Below are positions 21,242-33,033 of a stretch of DNA of 64,000 nt, piece by piece (positions within the stretch are counted from its first letter, which is position 1; each line of letters opens with the position of its first letter). The stretch lies in assembly GCA_030278955.1 (NCBI GenBank), contig JAOANR010000014.1, positions 19,594,068-19,658,067 on the forward strand. The letters run 5' to 3'. The DNA is from Hygrophila difformis (Eukaryota; Streptophyta; Magnoliopsida; Lamiales; Acanthaceae). The notes below the pieces were generated by a model. The model was not told the DNA's origin, did not search any database, and saw only the letters and a program-made list of their open reading frames with translations. The position numbers were made by a program, and so were the translations under genes.

Positions 21242-24200
21242 TCAAAGGCGGGGGAACCACACGCCGGAGGCATCTGCCGCAATAGCCCCCGTAACAAAAT
21301 CCGGAGGGAAGACCCAAGTAGTGAAGAACTCTTCGGAGGAAGCACCACGTTTGGCAAGCAAGTCTGCAACTTGGTTACCTTCTCGAAGGACATGATGGAT
21401 GTGGCAAGTAGTAAAGGAATTCTGCAATTCACTTATCTTTTTCAGCAAACCAGCCAAAGGATGGAAAATGTTCCAGGAAGCCAAATCTTCAATGGCAGTG
21501 AGGGAATCTGTGTAGCAAGTTATCATCTGAACTCCAAGATTGGCCACATACTCCAAACCTTTGGCCAAAGCAGTCAGCTCGGCGTAGAGGTTTGTAGCAT
21601 GGCCAATGAAACCGCATCCTCCTCCTTTCCAAAGTCCTTCACCATCCCGCACCACAAATCCAAATCCCGCGCGCCCCGGGTTCCCATAGGAGCTCCCATC
21701 AACATAGAGAATAGTGCCCCTATGTCCCAAATAGTTCCATTGTACCAGGCGCTCTGGGTTAGGCCTCTCACTTTTCGAGTTCCCAGCAGATTGTAAGGCA
21801 TCAGCAAGGTGATAGATATCTTTGATTAAGAGCCAATTGGATTTCTGCTTCCCATGGAAAACTCTAGCATTGCGTTCCACCCAAATGTTCCAAAGAGCCG
21901 CCAGAAACAGGGCCCCATAGGCTTTGTACATGTTCTGCAAACACAAGTTAATCTCGGCGCTGGGCATACTGGAGCAGTCTTGAGGGACTTGTATGTGCAG
22001 CAGAGACCAAATAACATTAGCCCAGTCGCAAACAAAAAGACTGTGGCTCCAAGTCTCCTCCATATCCCCGCATAGCACACAGAGGGGGCAGGAAGCGATC
22101 TGGCGTTTAAACCGAATAGCGTTGACAGGGAGAGAGTTGTGACTTAAAAGCCAAAGGAGAAAACCCACCTTTTCCGGAATGTGCACCTTCCACATCCAGC
22201 CCCAACTTTGCTCTGATTCCCCTCGGGAGATCAAAAGTCTGTATCCCGATTTGGCGGTGTATTTGCCCGAAGGGTGGCCCTTCCACACCCAAAGATCGGG
22301 AAGAGATTCATACAAGGTGAACGTAGGGGTGGAGTTAAATTACATTAAGATGTCGTGAGGAAGGCTAGAGTAGAGATCCGACCAGTCCCACTTCCCCTCT
22401 TTGATCACATCCTTCACCTAGAGTTGAAGGACCTGGATAGCTACAAAGGGGATGAGAGGGCCAAGCTGTTTCCCATTCCACCAGTCAGAAAACCAAAGGG
22501 AAGAGTTCCCACATCCAATACGAAGGGAAAAACCAGCCTGTAAATGGGGAATAATTTTTTCCATCAGTCTCAGAATGTTAGATCGACCACGATGGTTAGT
22601 GACCATGGGGAAAGTATTTCCTGCCATGCCGCCTCCCAGTAGCCGAACCCAGGTCTTGTCCGGAGAGTGCAAGAATCCCCATAATAATTTGCCTAGCAAG
22701 GCAATATTCATGTGTCGGGCTTTTCTAAGGCCTAGACCACCAATACTTCTCGGCTTAGTCACCTTGTCCCAACTAACAAGGTGTAGACCTCTCCCAGTCG
22801 AGCCCTTCCACAAGAAATCATTAATTCTTTTGTCAATGGCATTACAAGTCATTTCAGGGAGCCAATGAAGCTGCATAATGTAATTCGGGATAGAGGCCAG
22901 CACCGATTTACACAAAGTGAGACGACCCGCTTTATTCAAGAGTTTACAAGCCCATCCCTCAAGGCGATTATCAATCCGATCAAGGAGGAAATCAAAATCC
23001 CGGCACCTCATGCGCCCGTGCAAGAGTGGAAAACCCAGGTATTTATCAAAAGTATCCACAATCGGGAAATTCAAAGTATCAGTAATCCATTGTCTGTCCC
23101 CCTCTGAAATGCTTCTGGACACGAGAATGGAGGATTTCTGGGGGTTGGCTTGGAGCCCCGAGGCAGTGGCAAAACTGGAGAGGGCTTCCTGAACCTGGCT
23201 AATGCTGTCTCTGTCAGCGCTAGAACAAAGAATCAGGTCGTCTGCATAAACCAAATGGGACACACCAACCCCAGAATTTGGAATTGCAATGGGCTGCCAC
23301 TTCTCTTGATGGACCAGGGAGTTAATAAGAGCTGACAGTTTTTCCATTACTACCAAGAAAAGATATGGGGATATAGGATCCCCTTGTCTCAGCCCCTTAC
23401 CAGGCGTGAACGGTTGGAGGGCTCGGCCGATCCAAAGAATAGAATACGACGGAGACTTGACACAATGCATAATAAGACCGGCAACAGAATTAGGGATGCC
23501 TAATTCCTCGAGGCATCTTTCTAAGAAATCCCATTTAACGTTGTCATAAGCCTTCGTGATATCGATTTCAGGATAATGGCCTTAATCTTAGGTTTGGAAC
23601 CCGTTATGTTGCTGATCAATTCTTGAAGGGCAAGAGCATTGTCGACCGGGCCTCTTTGGGGAAGGAAAGTCGCTTGCTGTAGAGAAATATTATCTTGGAG
23701 TATAGGGCGCAAGCGGTCCACCAACACTTTGTTAAGGATTTTGTAGATCATGTTGCACAAAGTGATCGGCCTAAATTGGTTAATCCGGGAGGGGCCGGGG
23801 ATCTTAGGGATGAGACAAATGTACGCTTTGAGAGCTTCAGGTGGCATGCATCCTTCAGCAAAGGATTTGTGAACGAATTCAAAAACCGAAGGGCCAACCT
23901 TAGTCCAGAATTTTTTGTAGAAGGAACCTGGAAAGCCGTCAGGTCCCGGGGCCGAGTATCCATCCACACTTTTAACAATCTTTTACACCTCCTGAAAAGT
24001 GGGAGCCTTTTCCAGACTTTGGTGATGTGCCTGATGGATCTTAGGCAAGGGCGGGAGGGTGGAAATACTGACCTGCTCAGTATGCCTCTCCTCAGAAAAA
24101 AGGTGCTTAAAATAAGAATGGACATGGCTGCTAAGCACAGCCTCATTGTCGCACCAAGTATCTTCCTGAATGTATAGGCCATTAATGCGTTCCCTGTGTC

Positions 24201-25362
24201 TTCTAGTTTTGACTCGGGCATGGAAATAGGAGGTATTCCTATCTCCACATCTCACCCAACGTTCCCGAGCCCTTTGATGCCAATAAGTTTCTTCTTGTTT
24301 TAGCACCGTCTCATATTCAGACCGAAGTTCAATCTCCAAAAGATGTAGACGAATGGAGTCCACCCGTTCTTGAGCTTTTGCTATGCCCTCAAGCCGTTTG
24401 AGGATTTTCAACTTCCTCCATCTGTAATTTCCCCCATACTCTTTGTCAAATTCCGTCGATCTCTTACGGACCTTGTCAAGTAAGTGGCAAATAGAAGCAG
24501 CCGAGGAGTGCTTAGCGCAAGCAGCTTCCACGACAGAAGCATAGGAGTTGTCCTGCGTCCATGCCACTTCCCAACGGAAGGGTTTGGTGGCATTGGTCCT
24601 TTCAGTCGTTCCACAGTGAAGAAGAAGTGGACAATGGTCCGAGCCCCCATTGGCAAGAACTTGTATAAAGCCTCGAGGAAATAGGTCCATCCAGGTTCTG
24701 TTAACCACTCCACGGTCAAGCCTTTTGAAAATCCTCTGAGTGTCCCCATTGGGTCTGCTCCATGTGAAGGAGCCTCCTTGAGTGTTGAGAGTGTCAAGAT
24801 CACAAATAAGGAGAGTCTCCCTTAATTCATCTGCTCTGCCCGGGTGATAGATTCCCCCTCGAACCTCCGACGAGTGTAAGATCCGGTTCCAATCTCCTAC
24901 CACTACCCAAGCACCATTAATAAGTCCCCCCAAATTTTGAAGATCATTCCAATTACATCGCCTCTCCTGGGCTCTAGGAGAGCTATAGATCGCGGACACA
25001 TACCAGTGGCTATTGCCTTTGGTTAGTTTCAGCGTAATTAACCTGTCTCTTTCATAAAAAATGTCCCAATGGAATGTATTCCCCAGACGGACAAGAATCC
25101 AGATGCCACCAGATCTACCAGTGGCCTCCTGGATACATAAAGCTGTGTAACCAGCTTGCAAGAAAAATACATGGGACTTCGCAAACACTGATTGAGGTTC
25201 AAAAATGAAGATCAAATCCGGTCTGTGAAGCTGTAAAACATCAATAATCGACCTCCGGGAAGACACACCAACAATCCCACCAATGTTCCAAGAGATGATT
25301 TTAAAGTCCTTAAATTCCATAAACATAATAACAAGGAAAAGGAGTGTGGAACCTAATAACAT
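21242..25362 (-). pseudogene. LINE ORF2: endonuclease, reverse transcriptase, zinc-binding region and RNase H (disrupted)
   Basis: ORF2 starts a few bases after the ORF1 stop. The apurinic-type endonuclease (EEP) part has SWNIGG, VVVGDWNRIL and SDHCPLLL, with the usual N, D/N and D-H residues. The reverse transcriptase part (about 24000-22600) has APGPDGFPGSF, FRPITLCN, LRQGDPISPYLF and the catalytic YADD. A zf-RVT region follows, with WKVHIPEKV and cysteine/histidine pairs, then an RNase H domain (LYVDGSSYGNPG, AELTAL, CYTDS, EGNQVADLLA) ending near 21242. Lesions are an in-frame stop near 23983, a 1-base loss near 23568 just before TKAYD, and stops near 22418 and 22340. Elements of this class reverse-transcribe their RNA at the nicked target. 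Confidence 0.92.
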
Positions 25363-25367
25363 AGGAT

Positions 25368-26966
25368 TCAAGAATGAACCTGAACGGAGGAAGGTTCAGC
25401 CGCCTCCAGCCCCGCATCTGCCATGGGTGAATCTCCTTCCCGTTGTTCGCCCCTCTCTTCCGGATGTTTTGGCATATCTTTAGTATCCGACGGGCCTGGT
25501 ATGTTCTCTTGCGGTTCCCGTTCAGGTGATTCCTCCGGTCTTGGTCTTTTTGCAAGAGCAAAGTTGCCATCAAAAGGGATAATGCTTTTACCCGCAGAGC
25601 CTTCCCCCCCCCCCCCCCCCCCCTGTTGACTCGTCTTTCCTTTCGGGTTGGGCCTCCCCTTTGGGCCCAGATGGTTTGTGATCGGGCATAGGGCCCTTGT
25701 TCCATTCGGGGTCTGTATGGGCCGCTTATCAATTGTTTCTCCTTTTTGGCCCATTTTCCCTGTTATATAACTCCCCTCTTTCACCTTGTTTTTGGATGGC
25801 CCTTTAGATTTCTCCTTGCTAACCTTGATCCATTCGCCACTAGCAGGTTGAATGGGAACCTCTTTCAGCTTTTCTGTGTTGTCCAAAGCCTCCTCACGTG
25901 ATCCTTTTGGATCAGAGTTTTCCTTAATAGCACAAACCTCATTTTCAAAATCCATACCTCCCTCTGTTGCACTTACTCCTTCAGTGTTAAGAGAGTCAAC
26001 TCTTTTTTGCCCCTGACCCTCTGCGCTAGGTTGGTCTGCTAGTGCAGTTTTGTCTTTTGCAGGAATGTCAAAACCCCTTTTTTCCGCATGTCCATTTTTG
26101 TGAAACTCCTCATGTTGGACTTTCCCATGCATGGCAGGTGCTCCGTCGGAGCCAGTTGCCGGAGTCGGAGACAAGCTATCCGGACATGCTTGAGTTCCAT
26201 GCCCATACTTTTGACAAGAAGAGCACAATAGATGAAGCCCTTCATATTGGATTTTTTGCCAAACATCTCCAATAAGAACACTAGTGACAACCGGCTGCCG
26301 AAGGTCAATCTCCACACAAACTCTTGCAAATTTCCCTCGATGGACCATTTTGGTCATGTCATCAACCCTGACCGGAGTTCCAAGGGCCCTGGCCACTTTG
26401 TGCAGAAGATGTTCCTGGTACAACTCAATATAGATCCCTGGCAGTCTAGCCCACACTATAGTTTTGCAGGGGGTGGCTTCCGTGGGTGAGAAATTAGGCT
26501 TCCAAGGAGTGATAGTGAGATAGCTATCAAATACCATCCAAGGGCCATCATTAAGTACTTTGAGTCGATCGACAGTCCGAGCAAACTTCACCAAGAAGAA
26601 GCCCTTGTCGAGATCAATCATGTCGAAGTCCTGCATCTTCCATACCCGTGTAACTCTTTCTTTGAGGGCTAGGTATCCCACCTTTTTCCCTAAAACCGAG
26701 ATTATAATGGCATCCTCCCATGGCTTGTAGAGCTTTTCTTGTATCTTAGGATCCAGGGTGATCCTTGGTTTGAGGCGATCACCGTCAATGTAGTCAAGTT
26801 GCACAAATCTGTCCACATCTTCTTTCTCCAACGGAGCAAATGGAGTGTGGGTCTTTCCGTCGATCACCATGTCCCGAAAGGACGGTTTCTTCCCTCCATT
26901 GAAAACGAAAGGTGAGCTGGGACTGTCTGGTGGAACACCAGCTGCAGGCGAAAGGGGGGTGGCCAT
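25368..26966 (-). CDS. LINE ORF1: DUF4283 and zinc-knuckle RNA-binding protein (532 aa)
   Basis: I chose the Met at 26966 (MATPLSPAAG) because the upstream part of the open frame crosses the LINE's target duplication and so belongs to host DNA. Residues about 75-225 form a DUF4283-type domain (KPWEDAIIISVLGKKVGY, FFLVKF, DGPWMVFDSYL). Residues 248-261 form a CX2CX4HX4C zinc knuckle (CSSCQKYGHGTQAC). The C-terminal third is charged and low in complexity. Such proteins bind the LINE RNA in a ribonucleoprotein. A run of 20 C on the plus strand (25604-25623) encodes poly-Gly near residue 450 without breaking the frame. Its stop lies just before ORF2. The frame is intact, though ORF2 is not. Confidence 0.88.
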   Translation of the reverse strand: MATPLSPAAGVPPDSPSSPFVFNGGKKPSFRDMVIDGKTHTPFAPLEKEDVDRFVQLDYIDGDRLKPRITLDPKIQEKLYKPWEDAIIISVLGKKVGYLALKERVTRVWKMQDFDMIDLDKGFFLVKFARTVDRLKVLNDGPWMVFDSYLTITPWKPNFSPTEATPCKTIVWARLPGIYIELYQEHLLHKVARALGTPVRVDDMTKMVHRGKFARVCVEIDLRQPVVTSVLIGDVWQKIQYEGLHLLCSSCQKYGHGTQACPDSLSPTPATGSDGAPAMHGKVQHEEFHKNGHAEKRGFDIPAKDKTALADQPSAEGQGQKRVDSLNTEGVSATEGGMDFENEVCAIKENSDPKGSREEALDNTEKLKEVPIQPASGEWIKVSKEKSKGPSKNKVKEGSYITGKMGQKGETIDKRPIQTPNGTRALCPITNHLGPKGRPNPKGKTSQQGGGGGGEGSAGKSIIPFDGNFALAKRPRPEESPEREPQENIPGPSDTKDMPKHPEERGEQREGDSPMADAGLEAAEPSSVQVHS

Positions 26967-27092
26967 CGGAGCCGAAGAGAAAGCTTGAGAAAGCAGGGAA
27001 ACCCTAGAGAGCAAATCCCCTAGAGAGAGAAAAAATCGCAAGAGAGACTTATTTAATGTACGTTTCTTTTTTGATTTTGTTAATTGATATTT

Positions 27093-27811
27093 AAAATTAT
27101 AAATAATTAAAATGTGTATTTTTGGCATAATTATTTACTTTAATAATGGGTTTGTTGAATAATTTTTTATAAAATTAAAGATTAATTAAAATTTGTAATA
27201 CTAAAGATGTGTATTATATTCTACAAATATAGTAATGTTGAAGATAAAAAAAATTTATAAATAATGATTGAGTTGATAAAAATATTAGGTCTGGCGGTTG
27301 GAGTCTTTAGGAAGTTAAGTTGTTTTGACATATAATTCAATAATTTTATATTATAAAAATAAGATAACTGACAATAAATTATGAAAATTTACTTGCATTC
27401 ACAAATTTTAATAAATAAATAAAATAACTTAGCTAAAAAAATTAATAAATAAAATAATAAGGAATTTTAAACTTAAAAAAAAAAACTAACACTAATAATA
27501 TAGATAAGAAGATAAATATTAAAAATATGACTATTTGTATTACAATTTACAATTTTATAAGCAATCGAAATAATTATTTAAATATATATTTGGTGATTTT
27601 GTGGTAAACTTTGAATTAATAAAACAATATTCACTAACATTAAATAAATAGAACAAGGAGTTAAAAAAAAAAAAAAAAAAGCCAAAGCCCGCGGGCCCAA
27701 CCCGCAAAAGCCCGCATCTAAACGGGCCTTAAAAATTCAAGCCCGCCCCGCATTTTTTTTACTTTGCGGGGCGGGCCGGCCCAATGGGCCCGGTCCAAAT
27801 TGACAGCTCTA
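27093..27811 (+). mobile_element. Right part of the non-autonomous hAT element
   Basis: A+T-rich interior (27093-27660) without coding potential, then a GGGCCCG-rich subterminal region and the end TTGACAGCTCTA. No transposase was seen on either side of the LINE, so the element depended on a hAT transposase elsewhere. Confidence 0.85.
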
Positions 27812-27825
27812 TTAAAAGGTTTGCA

Positions 27826-27935
27826 CTACAAGAAAAAAAATTCCCGAGTACTTTTTCCGAGTACAAGTACTCCCTATACTAGGATTTCAGAGTACTTTTT
27901 CCGAGTACAAGTACTCCCTATACTAGGATATGGTG
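27826..27935 (+). mobile_element. CACTA-type terminus with subterminal direct repeats
   Basis: CACTACAAGAAAAAAAATTC matches the usual plant CACTA end. It is followed by two copies of a 45-bp unit holding GAGTACTTTTTCCGAGTAC and AAGTACTCCCTATACTAGGA (27846 and 27891). Repeated subterminal motifs bind transposase in this superfamily. The other end was not found. Confidence 0.55.
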
Positions 27936-28322
27936 TTGAATGGGTGACATTCAGCAGGTGCTAGCGTGCTGACCCGAAATGTGTGTGCTATGTGTTAATG
28001 AGATGTGTAGTACGGTATTTAATAAGTTTTAGATTGTATAAAAAGACTCAGCACATACAACGCACTACTTTAGCACTTAAGTACGTGATGATGCAGCTCA
28101 CAGACCAAGTCCATTAAAATATTGGTTGGTCTAATTATAATTTTTGGTGAATAACAGGGTATAACAATGCCACATTGGATCCAAGATTAATTAATCCCTC
28201 GAAAATCTGCATTGGCAATGAAGGACGGTTCTTCCAAAGCAAGTTTTTACATACACAAAGCTCAAACTCATTGGCGGATCTAAAAAAATTGTGAGTGGTA
28301 TCACAAAAGTGATGGAATCTAT
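27936..28322. other. Spacer without recognisable features
   Basis: No genes or repeats that I recognise; the frames in this stretch are short. Confidence 0.4.
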
Positions 28323-28385
28323 ATTTTTTGGTAAATATTGACACTCATATGTCGGCAAATGTGTGTGGGAATCCATAGTAATGGA
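28323..28385 (-). mobile_element. SINE family C tail fragment
   Basis: TTGGTAAATATTGACACTCA, TGTCGGCAAATGTGTG and GGGAATCC match the family C tail seen at 8190 and 34398. No head or target duplication was found. Confidence 0.5.
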
Positions 28386-28418
28386 AGCTATATTGGTATT
28401 AGGAAAAGTAGTCGGAAC

Positions 28419-28421
<3 letters not shown>

Positions 28422-28452
<31 letters not shown>
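28422..28452. repeat. (CA)n microsatellite
   Basis: About 15 CA dinucleotides. Confidence 0.95.
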
Positions 28453-28456
<4 letters not shown>

Positions 28457-28539
28457 CATGGAGAAAAGCTAGGTTGGAATTGATGATTAGTGGTGTCACC
28501 ATCTTAAAGTAGCAATTTTATCAATTTTAGTGGTATCAT

Positions 28540-28645
28540 GTGTAACCACGTGTGCAAGAGTAGATCTGTCTCTGCTCGAACCCGAGACCTTGCTTAAACT
28601 ACTAAAGTTTCAATACACTCAAATCAACTGGTGGTGATTGGTCTA
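28540..28645 (-). mobile_element. SINE family B head fragment
   Basis: On the minus strand it reads AGTTGATTTGAGTGTATTG, then TTTAAGCAAGGTCTCGGGTTCGAGC (given in parts: TTTAAGCAAGG and TCTCGGGTTCGAGC). This matches the tRNA-like head of the SINEs at 37149 and 35424. The tail is not clear. Confidence 0.5.
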
Positions 28646-28649
28646 ATTA

Positions 28650-29322
28650 TAATTGACACTAAATTTTATAAAAAGTTAACTATAATTTAATTACTACAAC
28701 AACAATTAAAAAGAGATAAAATCACTTTAATTTGATGCTAAATTTGCCATGGAACCAAAAATGATACGATTGGCTTAGAATGAAAGTACTTACTATATTT
28801 ATTAGTGAGATGAGATATCGTTTGATATTTTGACCTATTATTATAGGGTTCTTGGGGTTTAAGTAGGGACACCATATATGGGCTATATATTACCCATTAT
28901 CTTACATACCATTCTCATAGTATTTCCTAATCAACCTTATCAAACACAAATCTTACAAATCCTGTCCTGAGAAAATCATAACCCAAACCCTCTATCTAAA
29001 GCACCCACCGTCGGTCGGCATCTGATCTGTCTTATCCACATTATATTGTGTGATTTTGGAATTCATGAAACCTGTGACAAGTTTAGTTGCCCTAATAATT
29101 AGTAATATTGGCTTCCACGCGCACCCCAACCCAAATATTCCAACTCATGTATGTATCGTGGTGCACCTCAACTGGTCGTCTTCCAGCTTCACACCATACC
29201 TATCTGCCACGTGGCCCTACCTCATTCCAGACAAACACACGACATGTGAAAGTGAAACACTGCTCCAGCTGCGACAATAATAATGAAGGGTTCCCATGTG
29301 GGAATCGATTGTTATTAAACAT
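28650..29322. other. Spacer before the copia element
   Basis: No coding sequence recognised. The short frame at 29050-29280 has no family features. Confidence 0.45.
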
Positions 29323-29327
29323 ATACT

Positions 29328-29560
29328 TGTTATATAAATATAACAAATAAGCCTATTAGCATATATAATACGTATAAGATATTGAAAGCAATAAATAACT
29401 AAAGTGGAAGGAGCACAAAAGAAATGGAGGAAGTCTTTTTCCACCGGTGTTGTATTTCATTCAAGGCATGGGTATTTATAGAGCCAAGAAAAACGATGAC
29501 TCATTACAATACTAAAACGTGGCGACTTCCTAGGCATCCACAATTAATACGTGTATAACA
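29328..29560 (-). repeat. 3' LTR (233 bp) of a Ty1/copia element on the minus strand
   Basis: It appears identical to 34143-34375. Ends are TGTTATATAA and GTGTATAACA. ATACT lies on both outer sides (29323-29327 and 34376-34380) as the 5-bp target duplication. The adjoining CTCCCCCTTGG on the plus strand is the polypurine tract read on the minus strand. Confidence 0.95.
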
Positions 29561-29697
29561 CTCCCCCTTGGATGCCGTTTATACAAAGAATATGCCTCGT
29601 TAAAACCTTACTAGGAAAAAACCATGTGGGAAAAAAATCCTAGTGAAGGAAAAAGAGTACAATATTCTTGTATTTATTTCTCCCCCTGATTTGGACA

Positions 29698-31337
29698 TTA
29701 CTTTATATCTCGAAGCCGCCGCATTCCAATTTTCTTTACGAGCTTCTCGAATGTTGCAGTCGGCAATGCCTTGGTCAATAGATCCGCTAAGTTCTCATTT
29801 GATCGAATTTGTTGCACATCGATTTCACCATTCTTTTGAAGATCATGGGTATAGAAAAATTTTGGTGAAATGTGTTTAGTTCTATCTCCTTTTATATAAC
29901 CCCCTTTCAATTGGGCTATACAAGCTGAATTATCTTCAAATAAAATTGTTGGGGGAACTTTTGGTTCAATGACCAAACCACAATTTTTTAATATATGATG
30001 AGTCATTGACCTCAACCAAATACATTCTCGACTAGCCTCATGGATTGCTAATATTTCGGCATGATTTGATGAAGTAGCCGTTAATGTTTGTTTCATAGAT
30101 TTCCATGAGATAGCAGTTCCACCACACATAAAAATATAGCCTGTTTGAGATTTGGCTTTGTGTGGGTCTGATAAATATCCTGCATCGGCATATCCGATCA
30201 ACTCATGTCGAGAATCCTTTGGGTAAAATAACCCAAGGTCAACTGTTCCCTGGAGATAGCGAAAGATGTGCTTTATGCCTTTCCAATGTCGTTGAGTAGG
30301 GCAAGAACTAAATCTTGCGAGTAAATTAACAGCAAACGCGATATCAGGTCGCGTGCTATTTGCCAGATACATTAACGCGCCAATTGCGCTTAAATATGGC
30401 ACTTCTGGGCCAAGTTGTTCTTCATCATCTCCCTTTGGCCTAAATGGATCCTTTGCAGGATCAAGTGTCCGAACGACCATTGGACTACTTAACGGATGAG
30501 CATAATCCATTCGAAATTGCTTCAATACCTTTTGGGTATAAGCTGATTGATGAACAAAAATACCCTTATTCAAATGCTCAATTTGCAAGCCAAGGCAGAA
30601 TTTTGTTTTTCCAAAATCCTTTATTTCGAACTCCCTTTTCAGATATTCAATTGCCTTTTCTAGCTCTTCAGGAGTTCCAATTAAATTTAAATCATCAACA
30701 TAGACTGTGATGATTACATATTCTGACCCATTTTTCTTTATAAAAACACATGGGCATATAGGGTCATTTATATAACCTTCATTAATTAAACTTTCGCTGA
30801 GGCGATTGTACCACATTCGGCCCGATTGCTTAAGCCCATAAAGTGATTTTTGTAATTTGATGGAATAAACTTCTCTGGGCTTTGAGTTATAAGATTCAGG
30901 CAATTTAAATCCTCAGGTATTTTCATATAAATATCATTCTCCAATGAGCCATATAAGTAAGCAGTAACAACATCCATCAGCCTCATTTCGAGCTTTTCTC
31001 GTACTGCTAGGCTCATGAGATACCTGAAAGTTATTCCATCCATAACTGGGGAATATGTTTCCTCAAAATCAATTCCCGGTCTTTGGGAAAATCCTTGGGC
31101 TACAAGCCTTGCTTTGTATCTTGCAATTTCATTATTTTCATTTCTCTTTCTAACAAACACCCATCTGTAGCCAACTGGTTTTACATTTTCAGGTGTTTGG
31201 ACTATGGGGCCGAATACTTTTCTTTTGTTCAGTGAATCCAATTCTGATTTAATTGCATCTTTCCATTTTGGCCAATCATCCCTTTGCCGACATTCATCAA
31301 CTGATTTTGGTTCAGGATCCTCGTCATCTTTCATCAT
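29698..31337 (-). pseudogene. Copia pol, reverse transcriptase and RNase H part (frameshifted)
   Basis: Two frames join near 30910. The first (30786-31337) has WPKWKDAIKSELDSL, VKPVGYRWVFVRKRN and ARLVAQGFSQRPGIDFEETY, the start of a copia reverse transcriptase. The second (29698-30903) has SLYGLKQSGRMWYNRL, the catalytic YVDDLN, and then RNase H motifs YADAGYLSD, SSNHAEI and LFEDNSACI. A single lost base next to PEDLNCLN explains the frame change. Upstream, the step from integrase to RT is abrupt: the roughly 100 residues that normally link them are missing, with a second frame change. The polyprotein therefore could not be made whole. Confidence 0.9.
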
Positions 31338-31345
31338 CTCAAGTG

Positions 31346-32857
31346 CTACATTATATGCAAATTTGTCACTCTTGCAGCATCATTGAAGGCATCAGGCAAT
31401 TGATTTGCAATCCTTTGCAAATGCACAATTCTTTGGACTTCTAATTCACATTGTTTAGTACGAGGATCACTGATATCAAGTGGGAGTTTCCACGAAATTT
31501 CTTTTTTCAGTTGATTACTTCCTCCCCCTAATGTCGGGAAATGTGATTCGTCAAAATGACAATCTGCAAATCTTGCAGTAAATAAATCACCCGTTGTTGG
31601 TTCAAGATATTTAATAATCGAAGGGGATTCATACCCGACATAGATGCCCATCCTTCTTTGAGGTCCCATTTTTGTCCTTTGAGGTGGTGCTATTGGTACA
31701 TATACCGCACACCCAAAAATTCTTAAATGGGAAATATCGGGTTCTTTTCCCGTTATAATTTGAGTAGGGGAGTAGCTATGATAGCTTGTCGGTCTAATTT
31801 TTACTAATGCTGCTGCATGCAATATAGCATGTCCCCAAGCAGAAACGGGGAGTTTTGATTTCATCAATAAAGGTCGTGCAATTAATTGCAACCTTTTGAT
31901 TAATGATTCAGCCAGACCATTTTGGGTATGCACATACGGAACTGGATGTTCTACTGTGATACCAACAGATGTGCAAAAATCATCAAAAGCATTTGATGTG
32001 TATTCTCCAGCATTATCAAGGCGTATTTTCTTTATTGGATAGTCAGGAAATTGTGCTCGCAGTTTAATAATTTGTGCGAGTAGCCTAGCAAAGGCCAGGT
32101 TGCGAGTTGACAATAAACAGACATGGGACCATCTTGTTGATGCATCAATTAGTACCATAAAGTACTTGAATGGTCCACAATGTGGATCTATTGGTCCACA
32201 TATATCACCTTGAATTCTTTCCAAAAATGCAAGGGATTCAATTCCCACTTTTACTGGAGATGGCTTGGTAATTAATTTTCCTTGATAGCAAGCAGCACAT
32301 GTAAACTCATTTGGATTCAAAACCATTTTATGGTTTAATTTATGGCCACTGGAATTTTCAATAATTCGCCTCAACATCACGCTGCCCGGATGTCCAAGCC
32401 TTTCATGCCAGGTTATAAATTCACTAGTAGCCTTTAGGCCTACTAGGTTATGTACTTCTCCGGCATAAATTTTTGTATAATATAATCCGGATGTCAGACA
32501 TGGCAGCTTTTCATGAACAAACTTTTCACCATTGATGGTTTGAGTAATTAAAACATACTCATTTCCTGCCTCATTTAAAGTTTCAATGTGATAGCCATTT
32601 TTTCGAATATCACCAAAACTTAACAAGTTTCTCCGAGCCTTGCTTGAATATAGGGCATTTTCAAATGCCAATTTTGTCCCTTTAGGGAGAAATATAACGG
32701 CTCTTCCAGATCCTTCAATACAATTTTCATTACCGCTTATAGTTTTCACTGCGGTCTTTCCCAATTTTAATTGGGAGAAAAAGCTTTTGCTTTTTAAGAT
32801 ACTGTGCGTTGTAGCACTATCAATGAGGCAGATTTCATTTTCAACTTGGCCATCCAT
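31346..32857 (-). pseudogene. Copia pol, protease and integrase part
   Basis: In order it has the protease active site LIDSATTHS (residues 11-19), the GAG-pre-integrase HHCC zinc site (WHERLGHPGS with later CAACYQGK), and the integrase core. The core carries D in IQGDICGPI, D in RLDNAGEYTS and E in NGLAESLIKRL, the D-D-E triad. The C-terminal part includes HLRIFGCAVYVP and YLEPTTGDLFTARF. These enzymes cut the polyprotein and insert the cDNA. The frame ends at LHIM where the linker to RT should follow, so the segment is truncated. It lies in a different frame from gag. Confidence 0.9.
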
Positions 32858-33033
32858 TTCTTTTCAGAAGGTAATAAAAACAACATCAGTAATATAATAT
32901 AATCACTGCAAAATACATTATAACTTGGGGGATACAAAATAGGGAATAAAACACTAAAATACAAAATATCATAAGGCAAAATATATCATCCGCAAAATAC
33001 AAAATGTAAAGCCGATCTTTTCACTTTTCTTTT

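Larger units (their letters stand above)
21160..27080 (-). mobile_element. Near-complete L1-type LINE (5.9 kb), minus strand
   Basis: TAATTGATATTT at 21148-21159 is repeated at 27081-27092 as a 12-bp target duplication. The poly(A) tail appears as a T-run at 21160. From right to left it carries a 5' leader, ORF1, ORF2 and a short 3' region (21165-21241). ORF2 is broken by three stops and one frameshift, all small lesions, so the copy is fairly young but dead. It inserted into the hAT element at 20898-27811. Confidence 0.9.

Noticed and set aside
21371..24177. Plus-strand open frames opposite the LINE
   Set aside because: They mirror the real minus-strand ORF2 and have no domain of their own.
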